Source of the DNA: Mesostigma viride | Lineage: Eukaryota > Streptophyta > Mesostigmatophyceae > Mesostigmatales > Mesostigmataceae | Length of the DNA: 64,000 nt | NCBI GenBank assembly: GCA_009746045.1 | Contig: RPFO01000041.1 | Coordinates: 62,001-126,000, forward strand | Reading direction: 5' to 3' | Shown here: positions 43,926 to 55,300 of the stretch, piece after piece | Position numbering within the stretch: the stretch's first letter is position 1 | How the letters are laid out: each line of letters begins with the position of its first letter | Notes under the pieces: generated by a model | What the model saw: only the letters and a program-made list of their open reading frames with translations | What the model was told of the DNA's origin: nothing | Database searches by the model: none | Translations under genes and position numbers: made by a program

Positions 43926-46025
43926 TCCCACATTAATCTATTGAGCAGCCGCCAGACATGGCCACCCCTTGAAGCAAGGGGCCACAAGCCCATCCTGGCC
44001 TATTAACTATCCTGGCCTATTTTACTTGCTGCCCGCCACAACCGGCAGCATGTCCCCCTCACGACGACGCAGATGCAGGAACGACGCACTTGCGCAGAAG
44101 AGCGCACGCACAGACGCGCTGTGCCAACGGGTTGATGCAACGCCCGACTGGCAAGCACAAGTGCACGGTGCTGGCCACGCTCCCAATGTCTGTCTAGATC
44201 GTCATCCGTCCCCTAGTGCACGGGTTGCGTGCCACCCCTCCACGCTGTACAGGGGAGCACAGGTGAATGACAACCCTCCACGATCAGCACAGGGCGCGGT
44301 CATAGGGGCCTTTAATCGGTAATCACGACAAAGTGGTCGTGGGATAACAAGGGGACGGGTGCGCGGGCATGCAGCTACGAAAACGAGAAGGTCCATGGAT
44401 AGAGGCATGTGGGTGTGGGTGGTGGGGTGTATGGTGGGGGCTTGCAGCTGCGCGGGAACAGGGGGGTGGGAACACCTACGTATTAGGGGGGTATATGATC
44501 TTTTGTAGGGGGGGATGTCATGATTGGTGGGTGTATGGTGGCGGGTTGAAGCTGCGCGGGAACAGGGGGGTGGGAACACGCACGTACGTATATCATGATT
44601 GGCCAGCGTTACAAGGGGGCGGGTGATGGAGTACGCGTACATAGACGGCAGGTTAGACTGCAGGTTGCATGTGTTGCTATTGTTGCATATGTTTGTTGTA
44701 CACATCACAAAATGAACGAACGGGACTGTTTGTTACTGCTCGGACAGCTATGCGGCCGCATGGTGACGTGTGCGGGCATACGTGGGCAGAGGAACGCCAC
44801 AAGTTGACTCGCTGCAGCTGGCCCGCCTCAAACCCACGCGGCGCCCCCTTGGTCAGGCCCACTTCTCAAAAGAATCCTGGGCAAAAGCTAGTGACGGGGG
44901 TCAGCAACGGTGTTTGCGTACCTGAGCCGCATGTGGCGCCCCTCGTAGGACTCGTAGGGCATCTCCACCGAGCTGAACTCAAACGGGTACTTGACGACAT
45001 TGGAGATCTCGCCAGGTGGCGCCAGCTCGCGCGCTGCGGACAGCCAGGGGGGCAGGGATAAGGAAAAGGATGAAATCAGCAAATGGATTTGGGTTGAGCA
45101 AACAACTCAACAAGGAAGAAATGTGGCTCTATTCAGTTTATTGGGCTATCAGAGACACAGGGCCCAACTGATCGCACGTATGGCCCTACTGAAAGGGGGT
45201 AACTGGGTTACAAGGGGGCCATAGCTGCTGAAACAACAAACACAACAATGCCCAGGTCTGTCCTCAGACTGTCGCTCAAATGAGATCGCTTACAAGTGGA
45301 GAAGCACATGGGTATGTGCACCGCAAGGCGAACGGGCTGGCTTTAATGACAGTATGTTGTGGAAAGAGCGATGCTGCCATCTGCATGCCAGACCCACCCT
45401 ATTGATGAGTGTGCTGTAACCCGCCCCCAACCATCGTTCCCCATCCCCCCCTCATTCTTCCCGCCTTCTCCTTGCGACAACGTGCGGCTTGGTGACATCA
45501 AGATAATCCTTGGATAAGACAAAGACATTCCTAAAGAGAGCCTCCGTCGGATTTATTAACTTGCTATTGAGGTATAGATGGTGCCAGGGTATAGACGGCA
45601 TAGCGCTTATGAACTGCACGGCCACACCCACGACCGGGAAAGTCAGTCCACGCGCATAGAACGAAGAGGAGGCAGCCCAGACGTCCCGAAACCTTCCTAA
45701 GGCGAAAGAGTAGGCGTTGCAGGGAGTGACTTGCTAGCAGGGCGGGGTACTCACCCAGGGAAACGAAGTCATAGAAATGACCCCTGTCAAAATACAATTC
45801 GATTTGCCCCAAGAGCTCGACTTTTACACCCACGTGGTCAACCCTCTTTCCCACCACCGGCTCAATTCGGACCTCCCCTGAAACGGAGTCCCCGGACTCG
45901 AACAACGGTGCTGTTTCCACAGCCCCATTGGGCTTTTTAATAGTGGATAACGGCCGTGTGTTGCCATCCGATAGATTGATAGCTATCGTGCACTGACTTC
46001 CAAAAGCATTAGAAAGGAAATTCAT
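38032..46025 (-). CDS. VPS26: Vacuolar protein sorting-associated protein 26 (retromer subunit), seven exons
   Basis: Exons in coding order: 46025-45755, 45033-44922, 43586-43472, 42799-42744, 41523-41417, 40461-40393, 38312-38032. All six introns are GT-AG and the 1,011 coding bases give 336 aa. VPS26 is the arrestin-fold subunit of retromer; with VPS35 and VPS29 it recycles receptors from endosomes to the trans-Golgi. Family hallmarks: VKVELLGQIELYFDRG (exon 1), YPFEFSSVEMPYESYEG (exon 2), MEVGIEDCLHIEFEYAKSM (exon 4), GKIYFLLVRIKIKHMELEI (exon 5), AKFKIMDGAPVRG (exon 6) and FSVKYYLNLVLVDEEDRRYF (exon 7). The RRRES sequence after MELEI is plant-like. Length fits the family (about 300-330) with an added Ser/Ala/Pro tail. 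The ATG at 46,025 starts MNFLSNAF, as expected. Introns are rich in tandem repeats. Confidence 0.97.
38400..38490 (-). repeat. Two decoy copies of the VPS26 exon 7 acceptor
   Basis: On the plus strand ggatggagtcgcctgcg (38,408-38,424) and ggagtcgcctgggctattc (38,468-38,486) repeat the real junction at about 38,303-38,318. Each contains a cag followed by gcgactccat on the minus strand, so each could act as a 3' splice site. Using the one at 38,420 would add exactly 36 codons in frame with no stop. Confidence 0.7.
38838..39470. repeat. 71-bp minisatellite in VPS26 intron 6 (nine units)
   Basis: Units begin aacgtacagctcctggtctt at steps of 71 bp from 38,838; the last two are more divergent. The variants catccgcaactgcttta and cttccgcaactgctcta recur along the array, which suggests duplication of several units at once. 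Confidence 0.93.
39680..40362. repeat. 81-bp minisatellite in VPS26 intron 6 with a 162-bp higher-order period
   Basis: Nine units contain gcggacatgagcaaccacag and cacgtaggatccgtgacaag. Neighbouring units alternate strictly between gcgcccaagcgg and gcgcacaagcgg. The unit length is a multiple of three, so long frames are open on both strands, but no protein is implied. The array ends about 30 bp from the exon 6 donor. Confidence 0.93.
41229..41358 (-). repeat. Copies of the VPS26 exon 5 donor region in intron 5
   Basis: cacccagacaactccctcttc (about 41,237) and gacccggacaactcccttctc (about 41,338) resemble the exon 5 end and donor at 41,417-41,438 (gacccagacgactccctcctc). Spacing is roughly 80-100 bp. 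Confidence 0.6.
41736..42305. repeat. About 45-bp minisatellite in VPS26 intron 4
   Basis: Twelve to thirteen units contain gtagcagtataccactatcg, then ctatatatagtagcatagct and a tta-rich end. One unit near 42,070 is shortened. Confidence 0.92.
42689..42755 (-). repeat. Duplicated VPS26 exon 4 donor
   Basis: gactcacatggacttggca occurs at the true exon 4 end (42,737-42,755) and again at 42,689-42,707 in intron 4. Each copy has a full gtgagt donor on the minus strand. Confidence 0.8.
43255..43445 (-). repeat. Tandem copies of the VPS26 exon 3 donor region in intron 3
   Basis: The exon 3 end and donor read on the plus strand ctcaccttgatcttcttgtt. A near-exact copy with ten more matching bases lies at 43,409-43,434. 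More decayed copies (ctcaccttgaccttcgtgcc, ctcaccttcctcctatgcca) lie at about 43,340 and 43,302, separated by a shared tatcggtact word. An 18-base C run at 43,451 separates the array from the true donor. Confidence 0.8.
43768..43922. repeat. Adjacent (CAAA)n and (GA)n microsatellites in VPS26 intron 2
   Basis: About 20 copies of caaa (to about 43,851) are followed by about 34 copies of ga. The long frames across them on both strands are artefacts. Confidence 0.97.
44415..44605. repeat. Duplicated about 120-bp segment in VPS26 intron 2
   Basis: gctgcgcgggaacaggggggtgggaacac-type sequence with a preceding gggtgtatggtgg occurs twice, at about 44,424 and 44,537. Confidence 0.75.
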
Positions 46026-49000
46026 GGTTATCTAAGAAAAGTGTGACCTTCGCTCAGCTAAGCGCACCAACACGACCCTGCTCTGGATTCCCTCCCGCAT
46101 AGCACCCTTAGAATGTTAGTAAAGCCATGGGATCTGAGTAAACCCAGGTAAACCCAGATTCGCGAAGCTGATACCTAAACAAGACGGTAATGGCAAATCG
46201 TGTGCACTCCTCTGCTTTCTCGCAGTGCAAAAGAAATATGTTGCCGACTCTTCGCCACGGTCACAGCTCCCAGGTCACCATGTCTGATTCGAGGGGTAAT
46301 TTGACTAATTTCACGTTCGCCTCGGTTGCATGGCAAAAGTTTCCGAGTTGTTTTCACCAGATCGTGTGGAAAACTACTCCTTGTGGCGCATCCCCGATTC
46401 CCGAGATACAGAAGTATTCAGGAAAAAACATATAAAAGTATTTTCACAGGTTTCTACTACAGGCATGATTGTGTCCTATGAGCATGGAACGAATGGGCGT
46501 AGCCCATGGAACTCCCAAAATGTTTGCGGCAAGCGAAGAAACTTGCAACGCAGTGCTAGCATGTTAGGCAGCAGAAAAATGTAACGAGATTTTGCCAGGC
46601 CCCCTCGAGGCCTCGACCCCGCAATCTGTCACGTCGCGCGTCTGGCGTCCATCACGTTATCCATCGCCAGTGAATTCGCATGGAGATTCCCAACATGTTG
46701 TCGCCTTTGAGCAATATTACGGCAACCCCGTATGGAATTTTCACATGCATCAATGCACGTCGTAATATCGTATTGAACCCAGGCACTGTCTCAATTTCGT
46801 TTATTCTGTTAACTAGGTGGCATTCATCAGACCCAGCCGACTGGTAGTTTTTCATTTGGTTGTCATGGATTGCGCACTTTGTACATAAGCGAAAGGCCGG
46901 TTCATGATGCAGCAGCTGCCACGGTGAGCGGTTAACTTACAATCAGACGGAAACTTGTTCACATGGGCTAGGATGGTGTGTGGTCGGGAGGGAAACGTGG
47001 GCGGAATGCGGGGCAGCCAAAACCCATGTCCTCCGATATCTCTGTCGTGGGGCTTGCTGAGAGCGGCTATGTACTGCGGGCGATACTCGAAAGATTAAGA
47101 AATGGTAGTCTTGAAGAATAGGACTTTAGTTGGGCGATATGCGTTTAGCCCAAGCTTGTGTTACCAGGGACTGCGCGGGTAGCAAAGTCCACGTAACTGC
47201 AATCGAGGCAATGAAGCACCACGGTTAGTCTAGTGTAATTTCGACGGCCACCACACACGTTTTACTACCATCGGTATACTATTATTACCTTATCATTATC
47301 ATTTTATTGCTATCATCTTATTATTGTTATGAAGATAACAATTGAATATGAAGATAACAATAAGGTATTTTTATTATCTTCATAGTAAGAATAATCCCTT
47401 ATTACGGATATAATAATAAGGTGTTATTATCTTGATGGCATAGGCGAAGATAATGATACCTTCGTGGCATTCTTTTATTCCAGGACGTGCCAGCCCAGCT
47501 GGCAATTGTCTGGCCGCGACGGTGACGATGTCCTTCAGTCCTTGTTCTTTACGTTCCAATAGGGTTCCAGCTATAATGCTTGAGTTGCGATGACTGCCAC
47601 ATCGACTGCACAAGTTTGGGGCATGGGACGGCTTATGCTGTGCAGGGCCTGGGGGGAAAGGGGGGTTAGCCCCCCCCAACACCCAACACCCAATTGTACA
47701 CTCGCTCGGGGATAGTTCTAAACAACCAGTTGAGGTCCCTCCGGTTGTGCAATACTTGCAGGAGATTACTCATGGTAAGAAAAGATTCAGCACATGTTGT
47801 CAAGGTTCTGGAGCATAACAGAACATTCCACAACGTCAGCAAGGGCTGAGCATGGATGCGGCGTGCCAGCACCTTGTGGGCGTGGAATGCGTGCATGCAT
47901 CTGCATGCACGCATATCCAGCAAGCTCTGCGTGCATCATGACACAAACGAATCAATGCGCAGTGCTCACATGACAAGTTGACATTTTCATACGAGCTCAC
48001 ACTGTTTCTGGAGGTATGCGTGCAGTGTTTACACCTGGTGCAGCGTCAATGGCTGTAAGTGCGCATTCAGTTGTGCATATCTAACTTGCCCACCATGCAG
48101 CAACCAGTATCATCTAGCCTGCGTTATATATAAATGAGACAACCAGATATATCTAGCCGCATTCAAGCTTGGCATGCGTAGCCATGCATGAAAAAGCAAG
48201 CTAAACTATATAGACACTGACACCGGTCTGTAACCTGTTTGGGCATGGCTGCACCATGTACTGTCCGCCGGCCCTGCGTTGGATTTGGATGTGAACGTAT
48301 CTGGCAGCTCATGCTGCATCGCGCTGCCCGGCGCGCCATGCATGACTGCCGCAAGTATAATGTGTGTGCACTCCAACATCACCCACGTTGAACACAAACT
48401 TGCAAGCCTGTGCTATACTTGCGCCAGGGTATGATGACATCGTTGCACATGTAGATGGATGGTCAATTGCACTGTAGTTGTAGTAAAGCAATTGCATCAT
48501 GGCAGTAAAGCAGTTTCAATGCCCATGATTATCGAATACATGGATGTGCATGCATTGAAAGACTGGCAGGCATTTCAATCAGACAATTCCAGAGTCATAG
48601 CTTGATCATTGCACTGCTGATACCAGCTAATATGATATGCAATGTTGAATACGGAATACACTATTTACAGCGCTATCAGCACATCTACAGCATGGTCATT
48701 CTTGGTGGCAGCTGTATCTCGTGCATGTGTCAACTCAGGCTTGTCTCCTAGTACCGCATCAAGGTGCGGTTGTCTCCCACAGTACTTTGAGGGTGACAAG
48801 CCATTCATTAGTGACTGCGCATTCACAAGATAGCTCGGTCTGTACAGCAGCTGCCGCTGCACCTTGGTCAGGTCAAAACACTCTTTTGTGCGCCTGCTAT
48901 CTTCCTGAGATGTACCTGCGCAGCCGCCATGTTGAGATCCTTCAACCAAATATGGCAATAATTGCCATCTCTGCAGATGGTACATGGTCACAGCTGGTGG

Positions 49001-49319
49001 GAGTGATGGCTCAAAGGGATTCCCCTCCGTATAGTACATGATCCGGCCCTGCACTACTTGGCTGTTGCGCTCATTGTCTCCCACAAGTCCATGCGTCCAT
49101 ACAAGCCATCAGGTCACCATGTAAGTGACCTGACCAAGGATATCCTGCCAAGCAGCCCCCCAATGAAGTCTTACATATAATCTTACGTAGCGGTGTACCC
49201 GGTCAGACAACCCACATGCTGTCAGCAGCTGCTGACATGTCAGCAGGATTGTCATGTCACATGTTGGCTCAGACTATTACGCCCATCTCATCGATGTAAT
49301 GCTGTTGGATGGCCCCACC
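46026..49319. other. Intergenic region between VPS26 start and hydrolase end
   Basis: The left part must hold the VPS26 promoter and the right part the hydrolase 3' UTR. A TGTAA (minus strand, 49,175-49,171) about 145 nt after the hydrolase stop could be the poly(A) signal used by many chlorophytes. Positions 47,270-47,420 are AT-rich with repeated aagataacaa and tattatta words. A hairpin, gcgtgcatgca and its complement across two bases, is at 47,889-47,912. I find no further gene. Confidence 0.5.
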
Positions 49320-52300
49320 TCATAGGTGTGAATGGGGCTGGACGGCTGGAGCCAGCTTATGTACAGCGAGTTGGGCCGTGGTGGCGCCTGGCTGGCTCGC
49401 CTGCTGCAGCCTCTTCGTCAGGAAGCCTCTCACGATCTTCATGTTCTCTTCATCTGCAGCAGGAGAAGTCCAACAAATTCCCCCGCAACACCACCAACAT
49501 GCCCAACATGTAAACATGCCCCCACAGCAAACCCCATAGACACAACCCGTTTCCAATCACGAGCAGGATTAGTAGGGAACCTACCTGAAGCAAACGCACG
49601 GGATTGATAGGGCACCTACGTGAAGCAAACGCACGGGATTGATAGGGCAACTACCTGAAGCAAACGCACGGGATTGATAGGGCAACTACCTGAAGTAAAC
49701 GGTCCCTTTGAAACTGCTGCCTGTAGCTATCGTCATGGTGTACTGGCATACAGTAATTTTTGGAAGGTCACTGTAAGGTAGTTTGTAGTGAGCTACAGCG
49801 AATGGCAGGATCTACGGGTGTACTCCAGCCAGCACTGGCGGCCTAGCACTGGGACCACCCAGACAGAAAGCGGCCGGATGACCGCTGATCATCTGATCAT
49901 CCATCATGCATCAATGGCATTTGGTAGCTACCAATACGATATAACTGGCTGGCATTGTGTAGCAGCAGCATTTTGGAATCAACACATTTTGTCTCAACAC
50001 GACACCAACTAACTGGCATTTTGTAGCTGTGGACGTTTCCCAGGCCCTTCCAGTCTCAACGTCTTTGCCAATGATTTCATTCATGAAAACAAATCCATTA
50101 CTTCATGATGAGCTCATGGTCATAGCATTTCAGATATGGTTGTCTCCTTGCTATGGCAGCCGCATGCACATTCACATGATGCCTTGACGGCACTGACGGC
50201 ACTGACGGCAGGCTCCGCCCGCACCTCAGGGAAGGGAGGTGATGCGCTACCAACGGAACCTCCTACCAACAGATCTGTTTAGGGGCATAGGATAGGGGCG
50301 AAGGGTGGACGCCTACACAAAGGTTTCTTATGCCCCATCCTGGCAGAACTTACAACAGTCACAGTTTATGAGCCCAGCTTAGTGTAGACTGTGGAGTCTC
50401 TCACTAAGGCCCTTTCCTGGAAAGGCATAAATAACTGCGCGCTGGGACGCAGAGGGAGCCCTAACCGTATTTCCGCAGGCTCGTAGCACTGGCTCAAACA
50501 GGCTCCTAGCTGTTCATTAACTCACAGCTGTTCATTGACTCACTAGATAGCATGCCCGCGGTGCAAATGAATCCAAGGGCTGCTCACACTGGCATCAGGC
50601 ATTTACAGTGCCGCTTCACGACGCCCAACACGATCCCGCATCGTGATTCACCCAGCGACTTGTGATACAGTACCACATTTATGTGTGCTACAGTGCCATG
50701 TTGCTTTGGAAGTGGGGAGAGTGCAGGTGGGCGGCGGGGAGATGAGGCATGCCCAACGCTCAGGACAGCGGGACTGCGTCATGACATTGACTATGACCTG
50801 ACGAGGACCAAACAACAGCAAACCAACATATGCCCGACCATGGCTAGTTTCTTAGGCGCGTGGAACGGTGAGGCTGAGGAGGCGTGCCTACATGACCCAA
50901 TGCTCGCAACCTACATTGGATCCAATAATAGCAAAAGCCACATAGGATCCTCAGGACAGACACACACACATTGATCAGAAAACATGCAAAAGTTAAAACG
51001 GTTGACGTATACCACTATACCAATATACCTCATCATCTGCATACAGTGACTCAAAAAAATAAAACCATGAGTAGTATGAAATGCATCATCACGGCTTGCC
51101 ACAAAGTGGGAAATAAAGTAGTATCACCGGTCGTGGGGTACCCAGTGACTTGAATGCAGTGACCTGGATACAGTGACTTGGATACAGTGACTTGGATGCA
51201 GTGACCTGAATACAGTGACTTGAACACAGTGACTTGAACACAGCGACTTGAACACTGTGACTTGCCTAGCCGCGGGATTGTGTGCGCCTGCTTGTGGTGG
51301 ACGAGCACCGCACCAGGGAAGTGGCGGGCCAGTTTCTGGTTCTCGCGTAGCAGGAAGTCCTTCTCGCCTGCGGCCGCCAGGTCATGAAGACCGAAAAATA
51401 CAGTATATATAGCAGTATAACAGTACAGTTAAGAATACAGTTACCGATAGCAACACGTCACACTAGAAGCGGGATGGAACAAGAAGCTAGTATGGATAGC
51501 CACACGTCACAATAGTATAGATAGCCACACGTCACACTAGTCGATGGAACAAGGAGCTTTATTTAGCAAAGAGAACGAAGGGCCACTATGAGGGCCTACG
51601 CTGGAGTGAGAGTGGATGAGAAGCAGCCTCAGCATTCTATCAAATACTATTACAATATTCTTATAATATATTCTTCTGTGATCTGCAGATGGCCGGTTTG
51701 CAATTGTCAAGAGGGCAAATTAAGACCGTGGGCAAGGCAAATGATCTCCCCGGCAACGAAATTACCAGCAAAAGGGAAAACCACATCCCACAGCCCACAC
51801 TTTCTTGGCTACTTGAACTACATTACTAAGTAACCTTCTTGCCATCTGCACCCACGCCCAGAAGACATGCCGAGCCATTGCTAGCTTTGAAAGACATAAC
51901 TTTAATAACCGCAGTGGTAGGCAAGGTGGAGCATGTCCCCCTGCCATGCGACCCATGGATCCACAAGCCAAGTCATTGATACACCAACTCTCTTAGCTGG
52001 CACCTATCCAGAAAGTGCAGCAGTGGCATGTCCCCCGGCCACGCGTCCTATGATTTCGCTCGTCATTGATAAGGCAACTCTTATCATAGATAGCATATAC
52101 CCAGGAGTGGAGTGAAAGCACGTCCCACAGCCGGGCGTCCTATCCTTTCGGTTGTCCTTGATAAGGCAACTCTTATAGATGGCACGTACCCAGGAAATGA
52201 ATTGACGGCATGTCCCACAGCCACGCGTACTTCTCCTTGTCGAAAATCTCTGTCATCGACGAGTCAAAGATGCGCAGGCCCGACACGATCATGCAGAAAC

Positions 52301-55300
52301 GGAGGGGGGGGACGTCCGTCATGATGTCTCCCTGCAGGGGGAAGCCAGGAGGGGGGGGGGGACGTCCAAATAAGATGCATGTCCACACTTTCGTTAGAAA
52401 CCAGCAACGTAACCCAAAAAGAGAAGCCCGCCCAATCAGGCTTCCTCCAACAACCGGAAGGGCAGTCCTGGATACCGCTCTCCCAGTTTCAGTAGTAGTG
52501 TTCGGGGTCTGGGCAGCCTCCTTTAAACATGGTAAAATATAGAGAGGGGAAGCCCCATTTTCTCCCACTGGTCTAGAATCCATCAGAATCAATCAGCCTC
52601 ACTCAAATAGGGAGGGGGACGTAACCCCTTATCTCCCACTGGTCTCAGGACTTCCGCTGGTTTCTTTGGGTTCGGGTGACCGCTCATAATTAGTAGAAGT
52701 AGCAGCATGTTTGTTCTGCTGTCCCCGCTGGCAATCTTAACATAGTTGCGAGATTGTGTAGATTACTAACCTCCAGGAACACCTACGTCGATTTTTGGAA
52801 GGCCTGGCCAGTTCCTTACGCGAAATCAGTATAGCGGGCGTAAGCCAAGGGGACAGTGTTGAATTGGGAAGCGTTACAGCCATTCCTGAGGCTAGGCTCG
52901 ATGCCGGCCTCAAAACACAGTCAGTGCTCACGCTTCAAGTCCGATGACTATTGGTTTTGTGCATTCCTAACCTGTCACATGGTGCTAACACGATACTGAC
53001 AAAGTAGGGACGGAAAACCGACACAAGGTGGACGCAATACTGACACAATACTGAGGCAAAACCGACACAAGTTGGACGCAATACTGACACAATACTGATG
53101 CAATACTAACACAATACTGACACCAAACCGACACAGACTGACGATAGTACACCGATAGTACGGTCTGATGCCACCCGGCATACCTCCACCCACCACCCGA
53201 CTGCAATAGCTCCTATCATGCCCTACTGCAATAGCTCCTATCGAGCCCGACTGCAATAGCCCCTATCACGCCCGACAGCCATAGCTCCTATCATGCCCGA
53301 GTGCAATAGCTCCTATCATGCCCTACGCAATAGCTCCTATCATGCCCTACTGCAATACCTCCTGACATGCCCTAGTCACGCCTGCTAACTGTTTACGCCT
53401 GCGTGCAGTGTGTCGGAAAGCACACCTTGCGTTGCAGAAGGCACACCAGGGCCGCCAGCGCCGCACCCTGCGCACACAAAAACAAGCAGATGCATGTACT
53501 GAGGTATTGATCATGATCGAACAGATAGAAATTGTGACGGATCACAAGGGCAGCACAGCAAGACTCAGTGACGTAGGCTGTTTGCTGCCCAGGCATCCAA
53601 AAACAATGAAACAGAACCAGAGAAATCACACACCCCCAGTCGCTTCACCTACGTAACCAACCAACCCAAGCCACCTGGAAGGCAGGAACTTGAAATCCCA
53701 ACACAACATGCACTCCAAAACCACAAAATGACTCCTGCTTTGGCAGACGAAATGGCCGAAAGAGCTGCGCACCTGTGAGAATCCCAGGACGCCATCAAAG
53801 GGCCCGTGCAGCCGCGCGTAGTCGTTGATGTACGTCAGCGTCTCCTTGAGCCCTTTGTAGTGGGTGGTCTCGTTCTCAAACGCTTCCTGTTTCATGGGTC
53901 AACGCATGCGTAGTGGGCGGTTGATCTACGTCAGCGTCTCCTTGAGCCCTTTGTAGTGGGAGGTCTCGTTCTCAAACGCTTCCTGTTTCATGGGTCAAGG
54001 CATGCGTAGTGGGTGGTTGATGCACGTCAGCGTCTCCTTGAGCAGTGGGTGGTCTCGTTCTCAAACACTTCCTGTTTCATGGGTCAACGCATGCGTAGTG
54101 GGCCGTTGATCTACGTCAGCGTCTCCTTGAGCCCTTTGAAGTGGGAGGTCTTGTTCTCAATCGCTTCCTGTTTCATGGGTCAACGCATGCGTAGTGGGTG
54201 GTTGATGTACGTCAGCATCTCCTTGAGCCCTTTGTAGTGGGAGGTCTCGTTCTCAAACGCTTCCTGTTTCATGGGTCAAGGCATGCGTAGTGGGTTGGCC
54301 AAGGCATGTCAAGGACAGTAGGGGCCAAGCGAGGTCTTGGGGGGGAGGATGAGCACGTGTGGCCTGCGAGATTACTAGGTTATGCACGATTGGCAATTGG
54401 GGGCAAGCCAGGCCTTGGGGGGAGGATGGGCACGTGTGCCATGCGAGAATACTAGCTTAGGAATTATTGGCATTGAAGGCAAGCCAGGCCTTGGGGGAGG
54501 ATGGGCACGTGTGCAATACGAGATTACTAATTTAGGCATTGGTAGCGCAGTACTAGAGCAGCACTACTTTGTTAGGACTTGTTTTGTTAGGAGTTATTAC
54601 TAGGTTAAGCGTTGGTAGCGCAGTACTAGAGCAGCACTACTTTGTTAGGGTTTGTTTTGTTATGATTTATTTACCAGGAAGACTTCCCACTGCATTGCCC
54701 ACACACGTTCGTGCCGATCGGTGTATACTCTTTAGACCACACGCTGGGGTGCCGGTCACTATAGCTCCCTTCGTCCAATTCCCAATGCTGTTGGTGAACG
54801 TAGCTGTCAGGATTCAAGAGACCACATTGCTGGTCACTGCAGCTCCCCTCGTCCAACACAATGCTGTCGGTCACACTCGCTCACACTGTACGATACACCA
54901 CCTTGCCGGTCACTATAGCCCACCTTGTCCACGTTGTACCACTCATAATACGGCGGGTCGAATGTGCGAGCCACCTCGGGCTCTGGCGGCGCCTCCGCAG
55001 GGAATGGGCCGTCCAGGCATACCTGCGGTGGCATCAGGGAAGGCCAGTCGATTGCAGACCCATTCGAGGGTAGGCCCATGCAAGGGTACATAGGCATGGG
55101 CGCTGGTGGAGAGTACGGGCCCCCTATTCTAAAAGGGCGTGCGTGTTCAATAGAGAAACTCAACTTTTCAAAAAATGATAGCCATGTGTGACAGCACAGC
55201 AAATGTAATCGCACCCTCAAAGCTCTGCAACGGTTGGATGCACACACACAAGGAAGATAGCACTGTAAATTTCCGGGAAGCACGTAGCCAAGCCAACATC

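Noticed and set aside
43368-44006. ORFs of poly-Leu/Ser, Cys/Leu/Phe/Val or Lys/Gln/Thr/Asn repeats
   Set aside because: These are translations of the (CAAA)n and (GA)n microsatellites. Exon 3 of VPS26 is the only coding sequence nearby.
48665-49084. Minus-strand 139-codon ORF between the two genes
   Set aside because: No recognisable domain, no GC-rich codon bias like the confirmed exons, and no splice context; probably chance.
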